Positions 17,449-26,547 of a stretch of 64,000 nucleotides of DNA are shown here, one piece after another (the first letter of the stretch is position 1; each line of letters starts with the position of its first letter). Source of the DNA: an uncultured Kordiimonas sp. (lineage in GTDB: Bacteria > Pseudomonadota > Alphaproteobacteria > Sphingomonadales > Kordiimonadaceae); NCBI GenBank assembly GCA_947503625.1, contig CANNEK010000001.1, forward strand, positions 372,001-436,000. Reading direction: 5' to 3'. A model generated the notes under the pieces. That model searched no databases and had not been told where the DNA came from. It was given only the letters and a program-made list of their open reading frames with translations. The position numbers and the translations under genes were made by a program.

Positions 17449-18630
17449 TTATGCGACTTCAAACAGCCCGGCTGCGCCCATACCGCCACCAACGCACATG
17501 GTTGAAACCACATATTTGGCACCACGGCGCTTGCCTTCGATAAGTGCGTGGGCAACCATCCGAGCACCAGACATGCCGTAAGGATGTCCAATAGAAATCG
17601 CGCCGCCGTTAACGTTCAGCAACTCGTTCGGAATACCAAGCTTGTCACGGCAGTACACAACCTGCACAGCGAACGCTTCGTTCAGCTCCCAAAGGCCGAT
17701 ATCGTCCATTTTAAGGCCGTTTTTCTCGAGAAGTTTTGGGATCGCATAAATAGGACCAATACCCATCTCATCTGGCTCAAGGCCAGCAACCGCAATACCG
17801 CGGTAGATACCGAGTGGCTGCAAACCACGCTTCTCGGCGACTTTGGCTTCCATGAGAACAGAAGCAGAAGAGCCATCAGAAAGCTGGCTGGCATTTCCAG
17901 CTGTAATGGTTCCACCATCAATAACGGTTTTAAGACCCGAGAGGCCTTCCAGTGTTGTTTCAGGGCGGTTGCCTTCATCTTTTTCCAATGTCACTTCATG
18001 GAAAGTCATTTCTTTGGTTTCTTTGTTCACAACAGCCATGTTTGTGGTGATTGGCACAATCTCGTCATCAAACTTGCCAGCCTGCTGTGCGGCTGCTGTG
18101 CGCTGCTGCGACTGCAGGCCGTATTCGTCCATTGTTTCGCGACTGACGTTATAACGATCTGCCACAACCTCAGCGGTTTGAAGCATTGGCATATAAGTAT
18201 GCTCGTGCATGGCAACGAGGCTTTTATCGACCGCCTGGAACCGGTTCATGTTTTCGTTCTGCACAACCGAGATGCTGTCAATGCCAGCACCAACGGCGAT
18301 GTCCATACCGTCAGACACAATCTGTTTGGCTGCGGTTGCAATAGCCATCATGCCTGAAGAACACTGACGATCGATTGTCATGCCGGACACACTGGTCGGC
18401 AAACCTGCACGCAGTGCGGCCAGACGGCCGATATTGGAACCAGTTGAACCCTGGGTCAGGGCACAGCCCATGATCACATCTTCAACTTCTGCACCGTCAA
18501 TACCGGCGCGCTTTACAGCGTGAGATATTGAATGAGCACCAAGGGTCGGGCCCAAGGTTGCGTTCAAAGAGCCGCGATAGGCGCGACCAATAGGGGTTCT
18601 GGCTGTTGATACGATTACTGCTTCACGCAT
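17449..18630 (-). CDS. acetyl-CoA C-acyltransferase (thiolase)
   Basis: A 393-residue thiolase. The acyl-accepting Cys is C90 in [18 protein letters not shown], the catalytic His in [16 protein letters not shown] and the second Cys in [13 protein letters not shown] complete the site. The length fits degradative and biosynthetic thiolases alike. Its place between a MaoC hydratase, an SDR and an MDR enzyme argues for thiolytic cleavage in beta-oxidation. It starts 9 bases after the SDR stop, so the genes are probably translated from one message. Confidence 0.93.
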   Translation of the reverse strand: MREAVIVSTARTPIGRAYRGSLNATLGPTLGAHSISHAVKRAGIDGAEVEDVIMGCALTQGSTGSNIGRLAALRAGLPTSVSGMTIDRQCSSGMMAIATAAKQIVSDGMDIAVGAGIDSISVVQNENMNRFQAVDKSLVAMHEHTYMPMLQTAEVVADRYNVSRETMDEYGLQSQQRTAAAQQAGKFDDEIVPITTNMAVVNKETKEMTFHEVTLEKDEGNRPETTLEGLSGLKTVIDGGTITAGNASQLSDGSSASVLMEAKVAEKRGLQPLGIYRGIAVAGLEPDEMGIGPIYAIPKLLEKNGLKMDDIGLWELNEAFAVQVVYCRDKLGIPNELLNVNGGAISIGHPYGMSGARMVAHALIEGKRRGAKYVVSTMCVGGGMGAAGLFEVA

Positions 18631-18639
18631 GGGGAATTC

Positions 18640-19560
18640 CTATCCTGCTTTCACGCCGAGTGCGGCGGCTGCTTTTGTTACAAATTTCATGGTTTGTTGT
18701 CCGCCCTGAACGAACTCCTGCTGACCTTCAGGGTCAGAAACGTCTGCATATGCAGCACGCACATTTTCAGGCGTTTGCTCATCTGGCTTGAGATAAATGC
18801 CATCTGTTTCATAAACGATTGCTTTGGCGAAGCCGCCACCTCCGGCGCATAGAATAGCGCGATTTGGCGCATCATCATCACAGAGTGTAAGCAGGCCCGC
18901 TGTTACAGACTCTGGTGTGAGAACATCAAGCGCTTCCTGTGGCATCAGCCCTTCCGTCATGCGCGTTGCTGCTGTGGGGGCCAGGCAGTTGACATTGATG
19001 TTGTATTTTGCGCCCTCGAGACACAAGGTATTCATGAAGCCAACCAGTGCCATTTTCGCCGCGCCATAGTTTGCTTGCCCGAAGTTACCATAAAGGCCCG
19101 AAGAAGACGTGGTCATCACGATACGGCCATAAGCCTGTTCGCGCATGATATCCCAAACCGCTTTGGTACATGTAACTGCGCCCATGACGTGAACCTGCAT
19201 TACGAAATTGAAGTCGTCCAGGTCCATCTTGGCGAAGGTCTTGTCGCGCAATACGCCAGCATTATTGATCAGGATGTCCACCCTGCCCCATTTGTCCATG
19301 GTCTGCTTGACCATGTCAGCAACCTGTCCGGCATCACATACGTTGGCACCGTGGGCGATAGCCTCGCCGCCGGCTGCTTCGATTTCGGCCACCACGGCTT
19401 GTGCTGCTGATGACGAACCACCTTCGCCGTGAACGTCACCGCCAAGGTCGTTTACAACAACCTTTGCACCGCGTGCTGCCAGTGCCAGAGCGTGACTGCG
19501 CCCCAAACCACCGCCAGCACCTGTAACGATGGCCACTTTGCCTTCATAAGAAATACTCAT
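18640..19560 (-). CDS. SDR, (3R)-hydroxyacyl-CoA dehydrogenase-like (MFE-2 type)
   Basis: A 306-residue SDR resembling the dehydrogenase unit of peroxisomal multifunctional enzyme 2: TGAGGGLGRSHALALA, the long NDLGGDVHGEGGSSS segment, NNAGVLRDKTF, active Ser in TTSSSGLYGNFGQ, and the YGAAK pair. Human-type MFE-2 fuses this unit with a MaoC-like hydratase; here the hydratase is the separate gene just upstream. It should oxidise (3R)-hydroxyacyl-CoA with NAD. ATG 19560 has GGAGAG upstream; 12 further in-frame codons are not expected to be used. Confidence 0.87.
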   Translation of the reverse strand: MSISYEGKVAIVTGAGGGLGRSHALALAARGAKVVVNDLGGDVHGEGGSSSAAQAVVAEIEAAGGEAIAHGANVCDAGQVADMVKQTMDKWGRVDILINNAGVLRDKTFAKMDLDDFNFVMQVHVMGAVTCTKAVWDIMREQAYGRIVMTTSSSGLYGNFGQANYGAAKMALVGFMNTLCLEGAKYNINVNCLAPTAATRMTEGLMPQEALDVLTPESVTAGLLTLCDDDAPNRAILCAGGGGFAKAIVYETDGIYLKPDEQTPENVRAAYADVSDPEGQQEFVQGGQQTMKFVTKAAAALGVKAG

Positions 19561-19598
19561 ACGTCTCTCCGAACTAAAAAATCTCTTGAGGGGCAAAA

Positions 19599-20063
19599 CT
19601 ACCCGCCAACAACAATCATACTGAGGGACTCAGCCAGCATTGCCGGCCTGTCTTCACCTTTAATTTCAATCGTAACTTCGTTTTTAATCAGAAGCCTATT
19701 ACCGGGCTTTTCGGTCACATCGGCAAGTTTTACCCTTGCACGAATTTCGCTATTAACCTTGACCGGGCTCAGGAACCGAACTTTGTCAGTGCCATAATTG
19801 ATGCCCATGACAGCGCCCTTCACACCAATGGATGCACTACTCGCCAGGTGCGACACCAAAGACAAGGTCAGGAATCCGTGCGCGATTGTCGTGCCGAATG
19901 GTGTTTTGGCGGCGGCCTCCTGATCGATATGGATAAACTGATGATCTTCCGTCACGTCCGCAAATTTATTGATGCGCTCCTGATCGATCAGGAACCAGTC
20001 TGACACGCCGGTTTCAGTTCCGATGTAATTTTTGAGATCATCTTTACTTACAGTTTCAGCCAT
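19599..20063 (-). CDS. MaoC-like (R)-specific enoyl-CoA hydratase
   Basis: A 154-residue hot-dog protein of the MaoC/(R)-hydratase family. The hydratase 2 motif appears as FADVTEDHQFIHIDQEAAAKTPFG (Asp and His active-site pair, close to the family's D-x4-H) and the turn GTTIAHGFLTLSL is diagnostic. It would hydrate trans-2-enoyl-CoA to (3R)-hydroxyacyl-CoA for the next gene's dehydrogenase. ATG 20063 has GGAGG at ideal spacing. It is the first gene of the set maoC-SDR-thiolase-MDR and has its own 136-base upstream region with a palindromic operator. Confidence 0.9.
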   Translation of the reverse strand: MAETVSKDDLKNYIGTETGVSDWFLIDQERINKFADVTEDHQFIHIDQEAAAKTPFGTTIAHGFLTLSLVSHLASSASIGVKGAVMGINYGTDKVRFLSPVKVNSEIRARVKLADVTEKPGNRLLIKNEVTIEIKGEDRPAMLAESLSMIVVGG

Positions 20064-20161
20064 CTTTTCCTCCATTTTGGTGAGCAGAGCCAACTCCGCG
20101 CCTAATAAGGTTTTGATTCAAGAAGGTCGCTTAACACATTGTTCCGAATCATTATCTTCTA

Positions 20162-20192
20162 AAACGAATCAATGATTCGTTTCGATTCGTTT
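20162..20192. promoter_or_regulatory. perfect 10-bp palindrome plus third half-site upstream of maoC
   Basis: Arms AAACGAATCA (20162-20171) and TGATTCGTTT (20173-20182) are exact complements around one central base. A further GATTCGTTT copy lies at 20184-20192, ten bases (one helical turn) from the second half-site. Related CGAATCATTA and TTGATTCA elements lie nearer the gene. It sits 99 bases or more before the maoC start and just after the preceding SDR stop. The symmetry indicates a dimeric repressor, possibly of the TetR type common for fatty acid genes; no such regulator is in the window. Confidence 0.55.
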
Positions 20193-20199
20193 TGACTTG

Positions 20200-20994
20200 T
20201 CATGGCATAGCAGACAAACCACCATCCAATGGAATGATACCACCAGTGATGTAGCTGCCCGCACGCGAACAGAGCATCAAAAGTACGCCGGCAATATCTT
20301 CGGGCTCCCCGACACGGTGGAGAGGCACCCGCGCCTCCATCGCTTTCTTGCGGCTATCATCTCTGATTACATGAGCCATCATCCGGCTTGGGAAAGGCCC
20401 TGGCGCAATCGCATTCACCGTAACATGCATAGAGCCAAACTCGTTCGCCAGCATCTTCGTCAGGTGGTGAATAGCCGCCTTGCTGGCACCATAGCTATAG
20501 GCCTGGTTAGACGCCGGACGCGTACCAACCACGGAACCCAGGTTTACAACCCTTGCTGGATCTTCCGCGGTTCCGGCACGCTTCAGCAGTGGCAGAAGGT
20601 TTTTGGTAAGATCTGCAACCGCTGACACATTAAGCGCCATAACTTCATCCCATTTTGACCTTGGAAACTCATCAAACGGTGCCCCCCACGTCATTCCGGA
20701 ATTATTGACGAGAATATCAAGCTTGTCTTCCTGACTTTCCAGCGCCGTAGCCAGCGCTCTGGTACCCTCCTCGGTGCTAAGATCAGCCTGCAATGCAACC
20801 ACGGACCCGGGGCCCATGGCGTTGTATTCTTCCGCTACAGCTTCGCAGCTTTCAAGACGACGAGACGCAATATAGACCTTACAGCCTGCGCGCACCAATG
20901 CCTCGGTTGCCATCGTCCCTATGCCGGACCCACCGCCAGTGACCAGGGCAATCTTGCCCTGGACATTGAACAGGTTGTTGATATCAATCGTCAT
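20200..20994 (-). CDS. SDR family oxidoreductase (RhlG-like)
   Basis: A 264-residue classical SDR with TGGGSGIGTMATEALV, NNSG, active-site Ser in NLGSVVGTRP, and YSYGASK. The extended segment around AIAPGPFPSRMM is typical of the RhlG/3-oxoacyl reductase-like branch. Substrate unknown; 3-hydroxyacyl or 3-oxoacyl chains are likely from context. It follows the acyl-CoA dehydrogenase by 14 bases and closes the upstream half of the acyl-CoA region before the operator gap. Confidence 0.85.
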   Translation of the reverse strand: MTIDINNLFNVQGKIALVTGGGSGIGTMATEALVRAGCKVYIASRRLESCEAVAEEYNAMGPGSVVALQADLSTEEGTRALATALESQEDKLDILVNNSGMTWGAPFDEFPRSKWDEVMALNVSAVADLTKNLLPLLKRAGTAEDPARVVNLGSVVGTRPASNQAYSYGASKAAIHHLTKMLANEFGSMHVTVNAIAPGPFPSRMMAHVIRDDSRKKAMEARVPLHRVGEPEDIAGVLLMLCSRAGSYITGGIIPLDGGLSAMP

Positions 20995-21008
20995 GCGTCC
21001 GGTACCTG

Positions 21009-22241
21009 TTAAACGCTGTTCGAGCGATATTTCTTGAGCTCGGTGCGTGCAATCACCATACGGTGCACGGCATCAGGCCCATCAGCGAAACGAAGTGTAC
21101 GTTGGCCATGCCACATGCTCGCAAGCGGAAAGTCCTGACTGATACCACGCCCGCCATGCATCTGCATTGCCTCGTCAATCACTTCAAGCGCCATTCGCGG
21201 AGCCTGCACCTTGATCTGTGAAATGTATGGCTGTGCCGCTTGTGTGCCGATGGTATCCATCATGTAGGCCGCTTTCAGGCACAAAAGCCGCGACATTTCA
21301 ATGCCGATGCGCGCTTCAGCGATGATATCATAGTTGGCGCCCAGCTTGGCAAGTGGGCGACCAAACGCTTCCCTTGTCGTGGCACGTTTGCACAAAAGTT
21401 CAAGCGCCCGCTCTGCAGCACCAATAGAACGCATGCAGTGGTGAATACGGCCAGGGCCAAGCCGTCCCTGCGATACTTCAAAACCACGCCCATCGCCAAG
21501 GATAAGGTTTTCCTTCGGTACGCGCACATTGGTGAACCTAATATGCATATGGCCATGCGGCGCATCATCATGACCAAAGACCATCATGGGGCGCAGGATT
21601 TCGATACCATCCGTACCGGGCTCGACGAAAATCATGCTGTGGCGGTTTTTGCGCGGCGTGTCTTCATCACCGGTTTTCACCATGACAACATAAAGCGCAC
21701 AGCGTGGATCACCTGCGCCGGACGCCCAGTATTTCTCGCCGTTCAATACATAGTCATCACCGTCAAGAACGGCGCTCATTTCCAGATTTGTGGCGTCGGA
21801 CGAAGCGACATCCGGTTCCGTCATCAAATAGGCAGACCGCATTTTGCCTTCCAGCAACGGCTTGAGCCACTTGTCTTTGTGCTCCTGCGTACCGTACCGT
21901 TCGATTACTTCCATGTTGCCGGTGTCAGGCGCGCTACAGTTAAAGCTTTCAGCAGCCAGATGAGAGCGCCCCATTTCCTCGGCAAGGTAAGCATACTCAA
22001 CGGTTGTAAGACCGTATCCGGCTTCGCTGTCAGTCAGCCAGAAATTCCAGAGTTTTTCTGCTTTGGCGGCGCTTTTGAGGCTCTCCAGAATCTCGGTCAT
22101 TCGCTCTGTAAATTCAAAACGATCGCCGTTTTTGCCAACTTCTGCGAGATACTCTTCCTCAAGCGGCATAACCTTTTCATCGATAAATTTACGAACCCGG
22201 TCCCGTAGCTCACTGCCACGTTTACTCAACCCCAAATCCAT
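21009..22241 (-). CDS. acyl-CoA dehydrogenase, ACAD10/11-like branch
   Basis: A 410-residue flavin acyl-CoA dehydrogenase. FAD/substrate motifs AYLMTEPDVASSDATN, YWASGAGDPRC, LGPGRIHHCMRSIG and the late segment MQMHGGRGISQDFPLA followed by LRFADGPDAVHR place it nearest the ACAD10/ACAD11 dehydrogenase domain rather than short/medium-chain enzymes. ATG 22241, preceded by AGAGGAA, is preferred to a GTG one codon earlier. The proteins of this branch act on long or 4-hydroxy/phosphoryl acyl-CoAs together with a kinase domain; here the kinase-like gene is separate, about 9 kb away on the same strand. Confidence 0.9.
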   Translation of the reverse strand: MDLGLSKRGSELRDRVRKFIDEKVMPLEEEYLAEVGKNGDRFEFTERMTEILESLKSAAKAEKLWNFWLTDSEAGYGLTTVEYAYLAEEMGRSHLAAESFNCSAPDTGNMEVIERYGTQEHKDKWLKPLLEGKMRSAYLMTEPDVASSDATNLEMSAVLDGDDYVLNGEKYWASGAGDPRCALYVVMVKTGDEDTPRKNRHSMIFVEPGTDGIEILRPMMVFGHDDAPHGHMHIRFTNVRVPKENLILGDGRGFEVSQGRLGPGRIHHCMRSIGAAERALELLCKRATTREAFGRPLAKLGANYDIIAEARIGIEMSRLLCLKAAYMMDTIGTQAAQPYISQIKVQAPRMALEVIDEAMQMHGGRGISQDFPLASMWHGQRTLRFADGPDAVHRMVIARTELKKYRSNSV

Positions 22242-22258
22242 CACAAATTCCTCTCTAT

Positions 22259-23977
22259 TTAACTCTGATAAACATTTTGATAGTGGGCCTTAATGGCCTT
22301 TCGATCGATCTTCCCGGATGCAATCAATGGCAGCGGCTCTTCGGATATCCAGATATGCGCTGGAATCTTGAACTCGGCTAAGTGTTTGCGGGTCTCTGCC
22401 AGTATGGCATCTACAGTCAGGCTTTCCTCGCTGAGCACAACCACAGCGCCAACAATCTCGCCCAGTGTTTCACACGGGAGAGAAAACACCATAACATCCT
22501 CAACACCATCGATAGCGTGAAGCACAGCTTCGACCTCAAGTGAACTGATGTTTTCTCCGCCACGGATGATGATGTCCTTCAGCCTGTCGACGATGAAAAT
22601 ATAACCCTCTTCATCCTGATAGCCGACATCTCCAGAATGGAACCAGCCGTCTTTGAACGCACGGGCTGTGGCTTCGGGGTTATTCCAGTAGTGGGTGACA
22701 TTCATCACCGATTTCATACAAATTTCGCCACGTTCGCCCTGCGCAACTACATTGCCGACGCTATCGACGATTTTGATCTCCATCACTGGCGGCGTTGGTT
22801 TACCAACACTTGCAGGCCGCTCCACATATTCGTCACCGGACAGCAAAGACGCCATGGCATTGGTTTCAGTCAGCCCATATCCAACACCGGGGTTGGAATT
22901 TGGCAACGCCTCCCGAATCAACTTCACATGTTCAGGTGGGCGCGCGGCTCCGCCACCTCCCATATCCACAAGAGTAGACATGTCATATTTGCCGGATTTG
23001 GCAAGTTGCGCCATCTCGTATGACATGGTGGGTACGCCGGTAAACGTTGTGACGCCCTCTTCCTCGACCATACGGCAGGCATCTTCCGCGCTCCATTTAT
23101 GCATGATAATCAATTTACGGCCAACGACGGCTGAAACAAGCATCACGGGCAGCAACCCTGTGACATGAAAAAATGGCACGGCAACCAGCATCACAGGCTG
23201 GAAATCCGGGTCGTCTGGAATACGGCCGAGCATTTTGAGACACAAGGCAACCACGATCCAGGTAAACAACACACTGATCACAGCACGATGCGTGGATGGA
23301 GCCCCTTTCGGGAAACCTGTTGAACCTGACGTATAGAGCATCATAGCCAGATCATCCGTGTCCATCTCAACATCCGGCCAGACCATTGGCTTTTTGCCCT
23401 TGATTGCATCGTCAAAACCGCTCACTCGCGGATGCGCATCAAAAACGTCTCGGGCAACGATTATTTTAAGATCAAGTTCATCGGCTGATGGCAACATACA
23501 GGCGGCACGGCGCGCGTCTGTAATGGCCAGTTTGGCACCGCTGTCCTTCATCGCCCAACAGCATTCTTCCTCTTTCCACCAGGCGTTCATCAAAACAGCT
23601 ATGCCGCCTGCGGCCACAATACCCATATAGGCGATCGGCCATTCCGGATAATTGCGCATGGCAATCGCAATACGGTCACCTTTCTTGACGCCGTAATCAT
23701 CAACCAGCGCCTGCGCAAGCTGTGTAGCTTTGGCAACGGTTTCGGAAAAGGTAATCCGCTCCCCCTGGAAAACCATATATTCCTTGTCACCATGGCCCAG
23801 GATCATCATGAACACATCCCGCAAGGTGGCTGGCTGATGCTCAAAAACTCGCAACTTTTGGCCAAGAACCTCTTCCTCTTTCGTGGAAAAAGGCATTCCA
23901 GGCGCTGTCAGCTTGCCAATCAGATCATCGATCGGCGTATTCGGGTCCGCCTTTGGCAGGTCCAGATTATCAAGCAT
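22259..23977 (-). CDS. AMP-dependent acyl-CoA synthetase
   Basis: A 572-residue ANL-superfamily ligase. Motifs in order: YTSGSTGFPKGAPSTH, GYGLTETNAMAS, WFHSGDVGYQDEEGY, VDRLKDIIIRGGENI and the catalytic lysine in LIASGKIDRKAIK. It activates a carboxylic acid, probably a medium or long chain or unusual fatty acid given its neighbours. It lies between two acyl-CoA dehydrogenase genes with gaps of 35 and 17 bases, and GGGGAG precedes the ATG. This is the second such ligase in the window, so the two probably differ in substrate. Confidence 0.9.
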   Translation of the reverse strand: MLDNLDLPKADPNTPIDDLIGKLTAPGMPFSTKEEEVLGQKLRVFEHQPATLRDVFMMILGHGDKEYMVFQGERITFSETVAKATQLAQALVDDYGVKKGDRIAIAMRNYPEWPIAYMGIVAAGGIAVLMNAWWKEEECCWAMKDSGAKLAITDARRAACMLPSADELDLKIIVARDVFDAHPRVSGFDDAIKGKKPMVWPDVEMDTDDLAMMLYTSGSTGFPKGAPSTHRAVISVLFTWIVVALCLKMLGRIPDDPDFQPVMLVAVPFFHVTGLLPVMLVSAVVGRKLIIMHKWSAEDACRMVEEEGVTTFTGVPTMSYEMAQLAKSGKYDMSTLVDMGGGGAARPPEHVKLIREALPNSNPGVGYGLTETNAMASLLSGDEYVERPASVGKPTPPVMEIKIVDSVGNVVAQGERGEICMKSVMNVTHYWNNPEATARAFKDGWFHSGDVGYQDEEGYIFIVDRLKDIIIRGGENISSLEVEAVLHAIDGVEDVMVFSLPCETLGEIVGAVVVLSEESLTVDAILAETRKHLAEFKIPAHIWISEEPLPLIASGKIDRKAIKAHYQNVYQS

Positions 23978-24012
23978 TGTCTCTCCCCAAACAATTCATT
24001 GACGGTAGCGCA

Positions 24013-25149
24013 TCAGTAGCTTGAACAAGCCGCAAATCGATCCGCATGAAAATTGAAATCGCCAAACATGGCCTGCAGCACGCGCGCGCGCTTGATATAG
24101 AACCCCATATCAAACTCGTCGGTCATACCAATGCCGCCATGCATTTGAATAGCTTCGTTTGTCGCCAACTCAGCAGTTTTACTGGCTTTGGCTTTGGCAA
24201 GGCTTGCGAACCAACGAATATCCCCGCCGGCGTCTGCCATCTGCATCGCCTTAAGAACCGCTGACCGTGTGACTTCAATCTCGCTAAACAAGTGCGACGC
24301 TCGGTGCTGAAGCCCTTGGAAAGTACCAATCACAACGCCAAACTGCTTGCGTTCACGCAAATATTCAACGGTACGGTCAAGGCACTCTTGTGCAATGCCC
24401 AAAAGCTCCGCAGCAATGATTATACGCGCCTGATCAAGTGCCGGCTCAATCGCGTTGAATGCGCCATCAAGCGGACCAACCAGTGCATCAGCGCTAACCC
24501 GGACACCTTCAAAGGTGACTTTGGCCCAGTTTCGGCTGTCCGTCATCGATGTACGATCTACGATCAACCCGCCTGTCCCTTTGTTGACGAGGAACAGACT
24601 AAGGCCGCTGGTATCGCCTGCCTTGCCTGAAGTGCGAGCCAGAACAAGAAAAGTATCGGCAACATGACCGTCGCAAACAAAGGTTTTCATGCCGGTCAGC
24701 ACGAAACCATCGCCGTCAGACGCTGCTTTTAACTGCGTGTTTTCAGGTCGGTGGTGTGCTGTTTCATCTATAGCCAGTGTAACGATCTTCTCGCCCGCAG
24801 CAATTACCGGCAACAATTCCTGTTTTTGCGCATCAGAACCAGCAGCCTTCACTACAGCAGCACCAATCACTGCGCTTGCAAGGAAAGGAGACGCAGACAG
24901 GGTTTTGCCCATTGATTCAGCAACAGTACCTGCTCCCACAACGCCAAAGTCCGTACCGCCATTGTTTTCATCAACCAGAAGCCCGGCAAAACCCATTTCA
25001 GCCATTTCAGCCCACAGATCTTCAGAGAAGCCTTTTTCATCTTCGGCGTCGCGCAACGCCCGCAATTGGCTAATCGGCGCCTTTTCGGCGAAAAAGCCCT
25101 CTGCAGATTCTTTCAGGAGCTGCTGTTCTTCATTTAAAATCAAAGCCAT
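24013..25149 (-). CDS. acyl-CoA dehydrogenase
   Basis: A 378-residue acyl-CoA dehydrogenase-fold protein with N-terminal helical domain, a beta domain around TFVCDGHVADTFLVLARTSG, and a C-terminal flavin domain with QFGVVIGTFQGLQHRAS and IQMHGGIGMTDEFDMGFY. Several positions usually conserved in the beta domain are loose, which is normal for the non-catalytic-looking partner in two-gene heteromeric dehydrogenases. It is 13 bases from the next dehydrogenase gene; a heterocomplex of the two, as in steroid side-chain enzymes, is an inference worth noting. Confidence 0.9.
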   Translation of the reverse strand: MALILNEEQQLLKESAEGFFAEKAPISQLRALRDAEDEKGFSEDLWAEMAEMGFAGLLVDENNGGTDFGVVGAGTVAESMGKTLSASPFLASAVIGAAVVKAAGSDAQKQELLPVIAAGEKIVTLAIDETAHHRPENTQLKAASDGDGFVLTGMKTFVCDGHVADTFLVLARTSGKAGDTSGLSLFLVNKGTGGLIVDRTSMTDSRNWAKVTFEGVRVSADALVGPLDGAFNAIEPALDQARIIIAAELLGIAQECLDRTVEYLRERKQFGVVIGTFQGLQHRASHLFSEIEVTRSAVLKAMQMADAGGDIRWFASLAKAKASKTAELATNEAIQMHGGIGMTDEFDMGFYIKRARVLQAMFGDFNFHADRFAACSSY

Positions 25150-25162
25150 TACTCAAAACTCC

Positions 25163-26335
25163 TTAGGCTGGCAGGTCGAGAATACGTTTGGAAATAATAT
25201 TGAGCTGCACTTCAGATGTGCCACCCTCAATGGAGTTGGCCTTTGTCCTCAACCAATTGCGCGCAATCTCGCCATCGTTCGAATACTGCCCCTCCCACTC
25301 AAGCGCGTCCGAGCCATTGACCTTAACGATCAACTCATGGCGATCCTTGTTGATCTCGGTGCCATAGTATTTGAGCATGGAAGAAAACGCGCCAATATCA
25401 CCACCGGCTTTCGCCTGATCTTTGGCGCGCTCCAGCGTGAAAACAAATGAAGCGGCGTCAATCTCATGCTCTGCGACCTGATGGCGCAACATAGCTTCCG
25501 GCAACTTGCCGTCATCGTCTGTGCCCAGCTTGTCTTTTGCGAGCATGTTCAGCGGTGTCGGCATTCCCATGTCACTAATGCCTGTGCGCTCATGGGTCAG
25601 CAGGTATTTGGCGATGGTCCAACCTTTATCCTGCTCGCCGACAAGGTTTGTCTTGGGCACCTTCACATCATCAAAGAATGTTTCACAGAACGGAGAATTG
25701 CCTGAAATCAACTTGATAGGCTTGGTGGAGACACCCTCGCTCTCCATATCAAAAAGGACAAAGCTGATACCATGGTGCTTGGCACCGGTGTTGTCTGTGC
25801 GGACCAGACAAAAAATCCAGTCAGCTTTATCGGCATAGGACGTCCAGACCTTCTGGCCATTTACAACCCAGTGATCGCCTTCGTCTTCCGCTTTCGTTGC
25901 CAGCGAAGCGAGATCTGAGCCCGCGTTTGGCTCCGAATAACCCTGACACCAGCGAATTTCACCGCGTGCAATTTTTGGCAAATGCTCAAGCTTCTGCTCT
26001 TCGTTGCCGAACTTCAGCAGCGCGGGGCCAAGCATCCATATACCAAAAGAAGTAAGAGGTGACCGGGCTTTGATCCGGCGCATTTCGGAAGCAAGGATTT
26101 TTGTCTCTTCTTTGCTAAGACCGCCGCCACCATATTCTTTTGGCCAGCTAGGCACCGTCCAGCCACGTGCTGCCATGCGCTCCAGCCAAAGCTTCTGGTC
26201 TTCAGATGAAAACCTGAAATTGCGTCCACCCCAGCATGCATCATCATCAATGCTCACCGGTGTCCGCATTGACATCGGGCAATTTTCTTCAAGCCAGGCT
26301 CTGGTCTCGCTTTGGAAGGTTTCCAGGTCTGTCAT
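25163..26335 (-). CDS. acyl-CoA dehydrogenase
   Basis: A 390-residue dehydrogenase with GYSEPNAGSDLASLATKAE, VVNGQKVWTSYADKADWIF, FFDDVKVPKTNLVGE and the C-terminal EGGTSEVQLNIISKRIL. The ending and the WPKEYGGGGLS segment match FadE-like proteins of alpha- and actinobacterial catabolic clusters. ATG 26335 has GGGAGAG upstream and gives the usual length; an ATG 29 codons earlier (26422) would add an atypical extension. It is the first gene of the nine-gene - strand region and is divergent to the MATE pump. No palindrome like that before maoC is seen at its promoter. Confidence 0.9.
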   Translation of the reverse strand: MTDLETFQSETRAWLEENCPMSMRTPVSIDDDACWGGRNFRFSSEDQKLWLERMAARGWTVPSWPKEYGGGGLSKEETKILASEMRRIKARSPLTSFGIWMLGPALLKFGNEEQKLEHLPKIARGEIRWCQGYSEPNAGSDLASLATKAEDEGDHWVVNGQKVWTSYADKADWIFCLVRTDNTGAKHHGISFVLFDMESEGVSTKPIKLISGNSPFCETFFDDVKVPKTNLVGEQDKGWTIAKYLLTHERTGISDMGMPTPLNMLAKDKLGTDDDGKLPEAMLRHQVAEHEIDAASFVFTLERAKDQAKAGGDIGAFSSMLKYYGTEINKDRHELIVKVNGSDALEWEGQYSNDGEIARNWLRTKANSIEGGTSEVQLNIISKRILDLPA

Positions 26336-26547
26336 TACTCTCTCCCACTCTGATCCGAACTGAGTGCCGCTGAATACCGGCCATTCGAAAATTAGTTCTG
26401 TTTCCAGAGTGACATCGGTCATAGACGCCCTAAGTCAAGCTCATTACTGAATTTTAAGTGTTTGAGTTTAAAAACAGCCATTTCCGCTACGGTTTCCGGG
26501 TTTTTTATCTAAAGAAACATGGAGACCGGGATCAGAAGCAGGGTTTT

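Noticed and set aside
17548-18357. A 269-codon open frame on the + strand
   Set aside because: Antisense to the thiolase gene, with no recognisable motif; a codon-bias artefact.
21240-22208. A 322-codon open frame on the + strand
   Set aside because: It lies exactly opposite a well-conserved acyl-CoA dehydrogenase, has no family signature or ribosome site, and is rich in His/Arg/Cys as expected for an antisense shadow.
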